Positions 1-11,900 of a stretch of DNA of 64,000 nucleotides are shown here, in pieces (position 1 is the first letter of the stretch; each line of letters opens with the position of its first letter). Where the stretch lies: positions 496,001-560,000 of the forward strand of contig JAEHOE010000086.1 in the NCBI GenBank assembly GCA_016858145.1, given 5' to 3'. The notes below the pieces were generated by a model. The model saw nothing but the letters and a program-made list of their open reading frames with translations. It was not told the DNA's origin and made no database searches. The DNA is from Edaphochlamys debaryana. Its lineage: Eukaryota; Chlorophyta; Chlorophyceae; Chlamydomonadales. The position numbers and the translations under genes are program-made.

Positions 1-115
1 GCTGAGCAATTCACGGGGATTCGTAACCCCGCCCTCTTCCCTCCCCCACCTTTGACCCCGTGTCAGGTTCCCGCTCACTCACCCTCCCCCCCAAGGCCCC
101 CCCTTTCCCCCCTAC

Positions 116-3100
116 CTGCAGCACGATGGTCGCCGACAGCGCCCCCGCGTCCATAGCCTCCAGCGCCGCCCGCAGCTGCTCGGGGCTGAGCGCGGCCTTG
201 GCGAACTTGATCAGCATGTTCTGGGCGGCCGAGGGGTCCAGCAGGCAGGCCTTGCCGTCTGTGTGTGGTTGGGGGGGAGGCAAGAGGGGGGAGGCAAGGG
301 GGTGATTTTCGGAGCATTGGATAGCGAAGGAAGAGATAGAGCGGCAAGGGCGGGGGGGGGCGGTTGAGGAGAACCGGGGAGAATGAGGGGCCTCGGCAGG
401 AACGCGAGAGGGGGGAACTTGAGGGGGCGCGCCGCGACGGCCGGAGGCACCTGGGCGCGGAACCCCGCCCCTCGCCGAAGCTTCGAAGCCCCCCTTTTCC
501 CCAACACAAACCCACCACGAAACCGCCTGAGCTCGGGTTCCAAGCTGGGCCCTGGATCACGCTGGATCCGGTGGATCCCGCGCACCCCACCCCCCTACCC
601 ACCCGTGTTCCGGCTCAGCCTGAAGCCCAGGGCGGCCCCCGAGGCGCAGCGCGCGAAGAGGGACAGCTTGTCGGCCCCCGAGCGGGAGGCCACGGGCGCA
701 GCGGCCTGGGGGTGGGGGGGGGGAAGGCACCGAAAGGGGGGGAGGCGGGTGGGGGGGGGGGGGTAGGGCCGTAGAGGTAGGGGCAAGGCCGTAGTTGGGG
801 GGGGGGGGGGAGGCCGGGGCCCTGGCCTCCTGCCCCAGCTCTCTACTCCCATCTTGCTCTGATGTGCCCCTCTTCCTGGACTTCGTCATCTTGTACCTCC
901 GCCCTCTACCTCCGCCCTCAACCCCATCAGCCTGTGTAGTCTCTCTCTCACACCGGCAGACCTCACTCACCCGCCGGCCAGTGCACCCAACCACCCGCGC
1001 ACCCGCCAGGCCGCTTCCCACACACGCACTCCGTCCATCCATAACACCACCACCACCACCAACACGCCCGCGCATCCCCAAGACACACAGGCCCTTCTGC
1101 GCCGCCGGCGGGCCGCACCAGCTCCAGTTGGGCGGGCTAGTCTAGTCCAGCGGGCGGGCAACCCGACAGGGGACATGCAGGACCGCCAAGATCCTGCCGC
1201 ATCTACGTTCCCTCGGCTCACACGAGCAGCCCTTCACACACAGCCGCACCGGTCGGGCTTCGGGCACCTTGCAACCGGCCGGCTACCCACCGCGCCCTAC
1301 GCCTCCTAGTCCCACACGCGCAGCCCCGGACACCCGCTCGCACCCGCACCGGAGGGCTGCCCCCAGCGGGAGCGCCGGCACGCAGTTCACCCACACCAGG
1401 CTCCCAATGCAACTGCGGTCCGGAGCCGAGCGTGCCATCGCTGCACACTCCTTTAAACCCACTTCACCCGCACCAGGCTCCCAATGCAACTGCGGTCCGG
1501 AGCCGAGCGCGCCATCGCTGCACACTTCTTTAAACCCACTTCACCCGCACCAGGCTCCCAATGCAACTGCGGTCCGGAGCCGAGCGTGCCATCGCTGCAC
1601 ACTTCTTTAAACCCACTTCACCCGCACCAGGCTCCCAATGCAACTGCGGTCCGGAGCCGAGCGTGCCATCGCTGCACACTTCTTTAAACCCACTTCACCC
1701 GCACCAGGCTCCCAATGCAACTGCGGTCCGGAGCCGAGCGTGCCATCGCTGCACACTTCTTTAAACCCACTTCACCCGCACCAGGCTCCCAATGCAACTG
1801 CGGTCCGGAGCCGAGCGTGCCATCGCTGCACACTTCTTTAAACCCACTTCACCCACACCAGGCTCCCAATGCAACTGCGGTCCGGAGCCGAGCGTGCCAT
1901 CGCTGCACACTTCTTTAAACCCACTTCACCCACACCAGGCTCCCAATGCAACTGCGGTCCGGAGCCGAGCGTGCCATCGCTGCACACTTCTTTAAACCCA
2001 CTTCACCCGCACCAGGCACATCGTTCACCCACACGCGGCACCCCAACCCAGCTGCACCGACACGCTCGCAACCCCCCCCCCCCCAACACACGCTCGCACC
2101 TGCATGAGCGGGCTGGCCCACAGCGAGGGCGCCAGCAGCGCGGCCGCCGAGGCCTGCAGCGGATCCCAGTGCAGCGCCCGGCGCTCCAGGGGGGCAGCGG
2201 GCGAGGGGGAGGGGGAGGGCGAGGGGGAGGGCGGGGGCGAGCAGCCTGCGGGGGCCGGGCGGCGGGCCGGGAGGGGCCGGTGTTGAGGAGGCGACAGGAT
2301 CTCGTCTCTGATTGTGGTTCAATGCTACCAGATGTACAAGATACATATGGACGAAGCGTTCGGGCGTGATTATGCGGGCATCTTGCACAAACAGGGAGGG
2401 GAAAGCGCAGGGAAACACCGGCACCGAAGGTAAGCAGATCGCACGCACCTCCCAGGCCCCCAGCTCCGCCACCGTTGGCCGTGGGCGTGCTGGCGACGGA
2501 AGTTGGCGTGGCGGCGCCGCTGGCGGCGGCGGCGGCGGCCGTGACGGAGCCGGCCTCGCTGGCGGCGGCGCCGCTGCGTGCCACAGACACCGGCGGCACT
2601 GCCAGCGGGAGCCCCGGCGGCAGCGGTGGCGGCGGCGGCGGCGTCTTGCAGGCTGCTGGGCTCTTGAGGCCGCTGGCTGGCGGCGGCGGTGGCGGCGGAC
2701 CGGGCGGCGGCGGCGGTTTCCCCCACGTTGGGCTCTTGAGGCTAAGGATTGGCGGCGGCGGCGGTGGCGGCGGGGGCCCGGGTGGCGGCGGCGGTGCATT
2801 GCTCGGCGGCGGGCTCTCTAAGCCGCCAGGCGACGGTGGCGGCGGCGGCGGCCCCGGCGGAGGTGGCGGCGGCGGCGCATTGCTCAGCTGCGCGCTCTTG
2901 AAGCCGCCAGGCGACGGTGGCGGCGGCGGCGGCCCCGGCGGAGGTGGCGGCGGCGGCGCATTGCTCAGCTGCGGGCTCTTGAAGCCGCCAGGCGACGGTG
3001 GCGGCGGCGGCGGCCCCGGCGGAGGTGGCGGAGGAGGCGCTTTACTGGGCGCCGGGCTCCCTAAGCCGCCAGGCGACGGTGGCGGCGGCGGCGGCCCCGG

Positions 3101-4825
3101 CGGAGGAGGCGGCGGCGGTGCTTTACTGGGCGCCGGGCTCTTTAAGCAGCCAGGCGACAGTGGCGGCGGTGGCGGCCCCGGCGGAGGAGGCGGTGGCGGT
3201 GCTTTACTGGGCGCCGGGCTCTTTAAGCCGCCCGGCGACGGAGGCGGCGGTGGCGGCCCGGGCGGCGGCGGTGGCGGCGGCAACGGCTTGCTGAACGTCT
3301 GACTGCGCAGCCCTTCCCCCGACGGCGTGGACGTCAGTGCCGGCGCTTTGACAGGCGATGCAGCACATCTGAAGCCCCCCACTGCCGGCGGCGGCGGGGG
3401 TGGCGGCGGCCCCGGCGGCGGCGGCGCCCGGGCCCGCATCGTGGACGTCGGCACCGCCGGGCCGTCGGCGGCCGTCGCTTGCGTCAAGCCCAGCCCGCTC
3501 GGCGGCGGCGGCGGCGCCGTTGACGGCGGCGACTCCGATCTTGACGGCGGCCCCGAGTACGACGACATCTGGCTGCTGCACCACGACGCCTCACAGTCAA
3601 CCGCCGCCGCCGCCGCCGCCGCCGCTGACGGCGGCACGCACGGCTCAGGCTGTGGCATCGGCGGCGGCGGCCGGGCCAGGTCGGCGTCGGTCTGGCAGCG
3701 GGCGGTCTCCTCCGCCAGCTCCAGCGCCGCCGCCGGGTTCCCTGCCAGCAGCGCCAGCACCGCCGCCCTCGCCCTGGCGGCCGCTTCGGCCCTCAGCCGC
3801 GCCGCCGCCGCCGGGTCCTCCGGCGCCGTGGCGGCGGCCGCCACGCCGGTGGCGGCGCCGCCAGCCGACGACGGCGGCTGCCGCATCCCACCCCAGCGCA
3901 CCCCCGCCGCCAGCGGCGTGCCCCGAAGCTGGTCAGGGCTGCCGTCCCCGACCGGCCCCGGCCGCCTCAGCACGTCGGGCGGGCTGTCGTACGGCCCACC
4001 GCCGCTGCCGTACGTGCACGGGCTGCCGTACTGCACGGCACCCCCGTTGGACGAGCACGGGCTGCCGTACGAATGTACGACAACTGCCGTACTGCGGCCG
4101 CCGCCGCCGGCGTCCCGTAGCTCCAGCAGCGCCACGGCGGCCTGGGCCGTGTCGGCAGCCAGGAAGGGGTCCGGCTCCGACAGCCAGGCCGCGACGGCGC
4201 CGCCGCCCCTGCGGCCTGCCGCCGCCGTCGCCGCCTGGGGCTGCCCTGTCGTCAGGGGCTGCTGCGCATACGGCGCCTCCGCCGTCGGCAGGGCTCGCGG
4301 TTGCGGGCGGGTGGGAGACATCACCCCGTCTTCGTCCCGCCCTGTGCCCGACCGACTGATCCGGGCACGAGGCGTCTGATCAGGACCGCCGCCAGCCGCA
4401 GCGGGGGCGGCGGCGTCAACGGCAGCCCGCGGCGCTGCCAGGTCGTTGCCGCCGTCGTCCTCGTCAACGGCCGCTGACGGCGCCGCTGGCAAGTTGGTGC
4501 CTGTTAGGGCCTGTTGCTTGCTAGGTGTGGAGGCAGGGGAAGCGCCGGCGGCGCCGGCGGCCGCAACCTTCCCCCGCCGCGCCGCCACTGACGCCATCGG
4601 CGGCGGCGGCGGAGGCCCCGGCGGCGGAGGCGGCGGGGGCGCCTTGGCGGCGGGGCGACCTGCAGCGACCACAGCCGCTGCAGGCGACGGAGGCGGTGGC
4701 AGCGGCGGTGGCGGCGGCGGGGCCTTAGCTGGCGATGGCAGCGCCACGCCGCCGCCGCCGCTGCCGCCAGTGGCACCGGAGGCGGGCGCAACAGCCAAGC
4801 CATCCACTGCACGCCCCGGTTCCAT
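116..4825 (-). CDS. Formin (FH1-FH2 protein), 5' part, continues past left edge
   Basis: Formins nucleate and elongate actin filaments in the cytosol. Coding exons (minus strand) are 4825-2449, 2245-2100, 705-603 and 258-116. Phases agree where checked: exon 1 ends one base into a Gly codon that exon 2 completes, and 705-603 ends one base into the Asp codon opening 258-116. Exon 1 (792 codons) is low-complexity and proline-rich, with an FH1-like block of PPPPPPPGPPPPP runs in its second half. Exon 2 opens FH2 with LHWDPLQASAAALLAP. The last visible exon has LLDPSAAQNMLIKFAKAALS, matching the FH2 signature in which LLDPkraQN is followed by a basic helix. The start ATG at 4825 follows a stop-containing leader. 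A further small exon between 2100 and 705 is possible; I could not settle one near 1080-1140. The rest of FH2 lies off the window. The family call is firm; the exact exons less so. Confidence 0.85.
1407..2022. repeat. 77-bp minisatellite, 8 copies, in formin intron
   Basis: The string atgcaactgcggtccgg recurs at 1407, 1484, 1561, 1638, 1715, 1792, 1869 and 1946, exactly 77 bp apart, with very few substitutions. It lies in the 1.4-kb intron between the formin exons at 2100 and 705. Identical short plus-strand ORFs that repeat every 77 bp here are products of the repeat, not genes. Confidence 0.95.
2790..3300 (-). repeat. 81-bp coding repeat in the formin FH1 region
   Basis: Six units spaced 81 bp apart (marked by agccgccagg near 2820, 2901, 2982, 3063, 3144 and 3225) encode a 27-residue module on the minus strand: a short SPGG-x-x-SP linker followed by an APPPPPPPGPPPPPP run. 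FH1 polyproline runs bind profilin-actin in known formins, so copy number should set the number of profilin docking sites. Confidence 0.85.
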
Positions 4826-5961
4826 TGCTACGGTTAAAAGGGGGTGGCACAGGGGCTGCGTAAGTGCGAGGTATAGGTGTCAAGTGCTCTGCGGCTACAG
4901 GGTGAGCTGCATTACGGGCAGCTGCTGCGGGCCGGGCGCCGCCGCCTGGGGCCGTGCCTTGGGCCACGAGGTGACATGGGTTTGCGGGAGTTAGCAACGC
5001 GCCGGCAACCCACCAGCCCCCGAGCGAGCCATCGCGTCAAGGTGTTGATGCACTGACTCCATTGTCTGCGCGCACAGTAGGTGAAGCCCGTCAGCGTGCA
5101 ACAGCCGTGGGCGCATCTCAACTTCCTCATCGCTGCTGAGCTCCAGGGCCGCTGGTAGTTCTTTCCAGCTCCTGTCACCTTCATCAGCACCTCCGCCAGC
5201 TGCCGGTACTCCTCCGCCCCTCCGGGAACCAGCGCGGGCCCGTCCATCTGTTCAAGCTGCGACGAGCGCTTCAGTGCACTCGTCGAGCGTAATCGCTAAT
5301 GAATTGTCATCCGCAAGCCAGCGCCAATTGTGCTGGAGCTGTGGCGTCACGCCAAAAAAACTGGCTTTGGCGCGTTCGGTTGTAAGGCCTCTACAAAAGA
5401 CGCAGAGCAGTCTACGCACTAGTGGAATCCAATCCAAGGCTAGTAGTTTCGACAGACGGGCATATCGTGCGGGGGCGCGAGGGCATGCAGCGCGCATTGG
5501 CCGAGTTCCGGGTGCCTCTCTGATCGCCCAAGGCACTGCAAACGGCCACAAGTAGACTAGGCTATTAAATCCATCGGACAAGAGGCCATCAGAGCGAGTC
5601 GCGTGCGCATCCCCAGCGCGGCGACCTTGTCCGCTCCGCGCGTGGGCATGGCCATGACCACAGTCTAGACCTCGATAGCTTACGGGCCCCATTCAAAGCC
5701 ACAGGGGGCTTCCTTACAAGCGTCGCCAAACTGCTTTTTTGCTACTCGGCTGGCGCTGGGCCCCGATCAGGCGCCCAATAGCTATATCTGGCCCATACTG
5801 CACCTTGTGCAGTGCACAGACAGCGCCAGGCCTCCCCTAGGCGTGCGAGCCCAATCTCCACCGGGCTAGCACCCTCCCGCGACGCCGCTCACGCCTAGCC
5901 CGAGCAGGCCGCGCCTAGCGGTCTCTGCTTAGCGACCGCCGGCGTTCCGGGCTCGACAGCC
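4826..5961. other. Divergent intergenic region between formin and MFAP1
   Basis: These 1.1 kb must hold the promoters and 5' leaders of two genes transcribed away from each other. I see no clear TATA box. GC content is lower than in the flanking genes, and the minus strand carries a possible coding relic (listed separately). Confidence 0.7.
4912..5692 (-). pseudogene. Possible degenerate coding relic, family unknown
   Basis: Two minus-strand reading frames abut. One spans 5692-5252 and ends in LDECTEALVAA. The other (5247-4912) starts in a different frame with MDGPALVPGGAEEYRQLAEV and contains a Cys-rich stretch LRCAHGCCTLTG. Amino-acid composition in both looks protein-like rather than low-complexity, and a frame shift at the junction would join them. 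This could be the remnant of an algal gene family member, or chance reading in a regulatory region. I do not recognise a domain. Confidence 0.2.
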
Positions 5962-8900
5962 ATGTCAGGCGCGTTCGCGGCGCGCACGGCCGCGGAGGAG
6001 GGCGAGAAGGGGCGCGTGGACAAGACGCGCGTCAAGCGCTATTGGCCCGGCAAGGCGCCCGAATGGGCGGAGCAGCAGGAGGAGGCCGAGGCGCCTCGGG
6101 AGCGGGTGCGAACGGAGGTGGCGGCACCGGTGATCGTGCGGAGGTGAGCGGTGTGTGGCGAGGGGGCAGGAGAGGGGTGGGTGGGTGTACAAGTGGGGGC
6201 TCGGGGTTTAAGTGGGGGCTCGGGAGGGCTTGGCTTTGGGGCTGCGTATCGTACCCCATGCCAGCAACGAGAACAGCCAGCCCGACAGGGCAACAGCAAG
6301 GAAGATCCCTGGCTGAAGCGGAGGCTGGTCACGGAGCGGAGGCACGACATGTGATGCGATGTGATGTCTGTCCAGGCTGCGTGTAGGCTCGGCCGGGGCT
6401 CTCTGGCTACAGAAGTGTGGGCGCCGCTGGGGCCCGGGAGTGAGGGTCTGTGCGCACCGGCATGCGCTCGTGCCGCAACGAGCAGAGGAACTCTGTGCTG
6501 TTGAGGCCGCCCCCTGGTTCGGCTGGGGCCCTGGCTACAGCAGTGGGGGCGCCGCTGGGGCCCGGGGACAAGGGGTGTGGGCTCCTGCGTGCACTCTTGC
6601 AGAGGAGGGTCTGTGCGCACCTGCATGCTGGCCTGCAGACGGGGGCTGCGGCGGTGGCCACTGGCCACTGAGCGCCGGGGGCCGGTTCGGGGATGCGGGC
6701 CGCAGGGCCCTGCCGCCCCGCCGCCCCTCGTGTCGCCCTCCCGCCGCCCCCTCCCGCCCACCTCGGTCCGTCGCTGAGGGCGCCAGTTCTTTGTTCGCTC
6801 CCTCATCTCAAATCCGCGAAACCCGCACTCTATACCAGCCCCTGCCCAGCCCCCGCTTCACACCAACCCCTGTCCCTCCCCAAACCTCCCCCCCACAGGG
6901 CGGATGACCCCCGTCTGGCCCGTCTGCAGCAGTCCCGGCTGGCGGACAGGGACGAGGCGCTGCAGGTAGGGGGGGTGGGGGAGGAGGGAGAGGGGGGGAG
7001 GAGGAGTGTCAGGAGTGTCAGGTGAAGGGCCAGGAGCATCGCTGATGCCAGATCCGGGCGGATGAGAGACCTGGCTTGCCCTGATTCCCATGTGAACGAA
7101 GCTCCCCTCGTCCCTACTGACTCCCCCCCTGCCTGCCTCCCTGCATCCGCGCGCCCCCCCTGCCCCCCGCCCACAGGAGCGCCGCCAGATCCGGGCGGCT
7201 GAGATCGTACGGATCAAGCGGGAGCGGAGCGAGGAGCCGTCCTCTGAGGGGGGCGGCACTGGTCCGGTGCTGGGGCGGGAGGGGGAGGAGGAGGACGAGG
7301 AGGAGGGTGGCGGCGGGGAGGAGGAGGAGGGGCGGCAGCTGCGGCGGAGGCGGCGGGAGCGGAGCGAGGAGCCGGAGGCGCCCTTGGATGTGAGTGGGGA
7401 GGGAGGAGGGGGGAGGAGGGGGGTCGTCCTTGACATTTTGGAGTCCGGAGAGTGGTGGGGATGGGCGCGAGGAGAGAACCGGTGGCCCGCTTTAGTCATG
7501 GGATGTGGGCCCTGGTCCCAGCCTGAGGGCGGCTGCTCTCTGCTCATCCTTTGCGGACCCGCCCCGTGCTGCGCCCTGCCCCATGCCGTGCCATGATGTG
7601 CTCTGTGCCGTGCCGTGCTGTGCTGTGCGTGCGGTGCAGGGCGACGTGCCTGACGGCGAGATGCAGCGGCGCGTGGCGGCCCGTGAGGCCAAGGAGGAGG
7701 TGGAGGACGAGGAGGAGGCGGCGCGGCGGCGGCAGGCGGTGCGCGAGAGGTGAGGGGGGGAAGGGGGCCGGGTGGGGGGGGCGGGGGCAGGTGGGGGGGG
7801 CTGAGGGGAGGTGTGGGGAGGGCTGAGGGGGGCTTGGGGTGAGGCGCGGGAGAGGAGTATCCACCGTTCCTTGCCCTTTGCCTCCCCTACCCCCCTGCCC
7901 CCCAAAGGCTCCTGCAGCAGCAGCGGGAGGAGGAGGAGCGGCGGAAGGCGGCGGCGGCAGAGGAGGAGGAGGAAGAGGAGGAGGAGGTGGGGCGGGGGCG
8001 GGAAGGGGCGGGGAGGGCGCGTTGTGGACACGCTTGCCACATAGGCCCGGGCCTCTCTAGGGACGCGTGGCGAAGCCCCATATTCGTGCCCCATCTCTTG
8101 ATCCTTATCTTGTGGAGGAATCTTCGGCACCCATGCCCACACGACAAGCCCCATTTACTGGCCCGTGCCCCCTCCCGCCACCCCATCCCCCCCTAGGAGG
8201 AGTCTTCGGAGTATGAGACAGACGACGAGGACGACGGACCCGGTGGGTGTTAGGGGTGGGGGGTTGGGAGGGTGGGGCCGCGCGACCTGGTTTACGGTTC
8301 AGACCTGACGACTCCGTGCCCCTCCTCTTCCCTCTTCCTTACGCACCCTAACCCCCCCTCCCCTTCCACCCCGTCAACCCCTGCTCCCCCTCCTTCCCCC
8401 CAAAGGCGGGCGCCTGCTCAAGCCCGTTTTCGTGCCCAAGCATGCACGGGACGTGAGTGGGGGCGGGGGCGGGGGTAGAGGGAGGGCAGACAGGGCGGGA
8501 GGGCGGGAAGAGGGAGGAAGGGAGGGCCGCGCTTAGATTTGTGGCGGGGGTGCCGGAGGTTGGAGGGATAGCTGGCATGAGAGAGACAGAGAGATGGTAC
8601 AGGTGTTGACCCAACCCGCACGCTCCGCTAGGGTCAGAGTCGGGACACATGGCCGGGCCGGGCCGGGCTGGGCCCGGGAGGTGGTGTGGCGTGTCACTCC
8701 GCCGAAGCCTCCTTTGCTTATGCTGTCCCTTCCCACAAGCCCCGCCACAAACCGCCCCCCCCCCCCATCCCCATCCGCCTCCCCCGCCCCCACACACACA
8801 GACCGTGGCTGAGAAGGCGGCCATGGAGGCGGAGGAGGAGGACGCCTACCGCCGTGACAAGCAGCGCCTGGAGAGCCGCAAGGTGGGGGGGAGGGAGGGG

Positions 8901-11900
8901 GGAAGAGGGGGAAGAGGAGGGGGGGAGACGTGACACGGTGTATGGGCGTGTGGTGCATGGCCAGGACTGGCAACGGCTGGGATCGGGCGTTGGGCATGGA
9001 CCAACCGCCAACGGCTAACCGTCAACCGCAGGAGGAGACCAAGGCCATCGTCACCGAGACCCTGGCGCTGGAGGCTGCCGCCGCCGCCGCCGCCGCCGCC
9101 GGCCCCGCAGGCCTGGACGACATTGACACGGACGACGAGGCGGAGCCGGTGCAGGTGGGGGGGGGGGGGAGAAGGAGGGTTTGACACGGTGTATGGGCTC
9201 AATGGCGGGGTATTTGTGACGTCCACCCCAGGTGGGGGGGGGGGCACACAAGCCGTCTGACCACACGTCGTGCGCCGCATTCACTGCTGTCCCCGCCCCC
9301 ACGCTTGGTAACCCGAACCCCCCCCCCGACCCCGACCCCCCAGGCCTACGATACCTGGAAGGCGCGCGAGCTCCGACGCATCAAGCGGTGGGGGGGGGGG
9401 GAGCCTGGCAGGGGGGGCGGGATGGGGGGCTGCACTCCACCGCACACTCCGCGCGGGGCCTTGGGGGGGATGTCGGGCCTAGGGCAGGGGAGCTGTGAAG
9501 CGGCCGCGAGGACCGGGGGGAGGGTTTAGGGCCGTACCCCGATGCCGTACACGCTGCCGTACATCCTGCCGTACATGCTGCCGTACCCCAGGGACCGCGA
9601 GGAGCGCGAGGCCATGGAGCGCGAGGCCGCTGAGCGGGAGCGGCTCAAGAACATGACGGAGGAGGAGCGGGCGGCGTGGGAGCGGGCCAACCCCAAGGTG
9701 CGTGTGCGTGCGTGTTTGTGTGTGTTAGGGAACGAGGAAACTTTAAGCAAGCAGAATGCGTGGGTGTGGGTGTCTTTTTGTGTGCTTTGGGGTGGAGTGG
9801 GCGGGGAGGGCTTGGGAGGGCGTGCCTTGGGGAGGGAGCGGGAGGGTGTCATGGAGGTGGGGGAGAAGACGGGGCGGGGTCTTGGGTCTTGGGGGGCAGG
9901 AGCGGGCTGGACGCGGGGGTGGTCGCACCATGGCACCCTCCTGGTGGGGGCAAGGCACGAGGAGCGACTCAAGTTGGGCACTGCTACACAGTCGCAGGCG
10001 CGGTGCAGAGCCGGCCGGTGCTCAGTTGCGTAGCCCAGCCCATCCCGCCCGTCCCGAACCGGCGTGTTTTGGGTTTTTTTGGGGGGGAGGGCTTGGAGGA
10101 GGGGGTTTGTCTACTGAGTCTCAACCGACAGAGCCGTGCCCTCCCCACGCCCCCACTCCAAACCTTCCACACTGACAATCTCTCTACCGTATCCTCCCTC
10201 CCTGCCCTCCCGCCCACCCCCCGCAGGTGGCCAAGCCCGAGGGCCCCAAGTCCAAGTGGAACTTCCTCCAGAAGTACTGGCACAAGGGAGCCTACTTCCA
10301 GGTGGGGGGGGTGGAGGGGGAGAGGGGGAGGTGCTGGCAGGCGGGAGCGCTTCCCCCGTCTAGACAAGCCCCAGCAAGAGGCGAAGCGGAGGGCCCCAAA
10401 GTTTCCCCATCCAAACGCTCCCTATCCAATCTCCCCGTCGAACCTCTGCCGCGACGCCGACTCCTCCCCCGCTGTCCCCACGGCTCACAAAATCCCCCCC
10501 TTCCCCCCTCCTTCCCCACCCCACCCCACCCCAGGAGTCCGCCGACGACACCCGCGGTACGGCAGGTACGGACGCCATCTTTACCCGTGACTTTTCGGCG
10601 CCCACCGGCTTCGACAAGTTCGACAAGTCCGTACTGCCCAAGGTCATGCAGGTGAGAGCCGGACCGGACCGGACGGGTATAGGACGGGTCCGGACCGGAG
10701 GGGAAGGGGACCGGACCGGACTGGACTGGACCGGACCGGACTGAGGCCGGAGTATGACCGGACTCGGTTGGACTGGGACCGGACTGGGGCGGAGATGGCG
10801 GGGCTGGGGCGGAGGGGGCCGGGCCGCATTGTTGGGGGAGGTAGGAGGACGCAGGTGGGGGCATGGCGGGGCCGTGCGGGCAGTCCTCCACCCCCCCGCG
10901 ACCCCTCCCTCCCCTCGAGCCCCTCCTCTGCACACACACGCGTAAGCCCTCCCTCCTCTCCGCCCCCTCCGTCTCCTCACCTCTTTCCCCCCGCCCCCCC
11001 CCAAACCCCAACTCCCCCCCCCCTCAGGTCAAGAACTTCGGCCGCCAGGGCCGCACCAAGTGGACCCACCTGCTGGCGGAGGACACCACCCAGGCAAGAG
11101 GGGGGGAGGCAAGAGGGGGGGAGGAGGCAAGAGGGGGGGAGGCAAGGGCAGGGGGGGCGGACCAAGTGGACCCACCTGCTCGCGGAGGACACCACCCAGG
11201 CAAGAGGGGGGGGAGGAGGCAAGAGGGGGGGAGGCAAGGGCAGGGGGGGCGGACCAAGTGAACCCACCTGCTGGCGGAGGACACCACCCAGGCAAGAGGG
11301 GGGGAGGAGGCAAGAGGGGGGGAGGCAAGGGCAGGGGGGGCGGACCAAGTGAACCCACCTGCTGGCGGAGGACACCACCCAGGCAAGAGGGGGAGGAGGA
11401 GGCAAGAGGGGGGGAGGCAAGGGCAGGGGGGGCGGACCAAGTGGACCCACCTGCTGGCGGAGGACACCACCCAGGCAAGAGGGGGGGAGGCAAGAGGGGG
11501 GGAGGCAAGGGCAGGGGGGGCGGACCAAGTGAACCCACCTGCTGGCGGAGGACACCACCCAGGCAAGAGGGGGAGGAGGAGGCAAGAGGGGGGGAGGCAA
11601 GGGCAGGGGGGGCGGACCAAGTGGACCCACCTGCTGGCGGAGGACACCACCCAGGCAAGAGGGGGGGAGGCAAGAGGGGGGGAGGAGGCAAGAGGGGGGG
11701 AGGCAAGGGCAGGGGGGGCGGACCAAGTGGACCCACCTGCTCGCGGAGGACACCACCCAGGCAAGAGGGGGGGGAGGAGGCAAGAGGGGGGAGGCAAGGG
11801 CAGGGGGGGGGCGGACCAAGTGAACCCACCTGCTGGCGGAGGACACCACCCAGGCAAGAGGGGGGGAGGCAAGAGGGGGGGAGGAGGCAAGAGGGGGGGA

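Noticed and set aside
1080..1145. Possible extra formin exon reading AQLELVRPAGGAEG
   Set aside because: It could fit an FH2 helix, but I found no convincing acceptor or donor pair in phase 0, so I left it out of the model.
1390..2022. CRISPR-like regular repeats
   Set aside because: The 77-bp units are contiguous with no unique spacers and sit in a eukaryotic intron.
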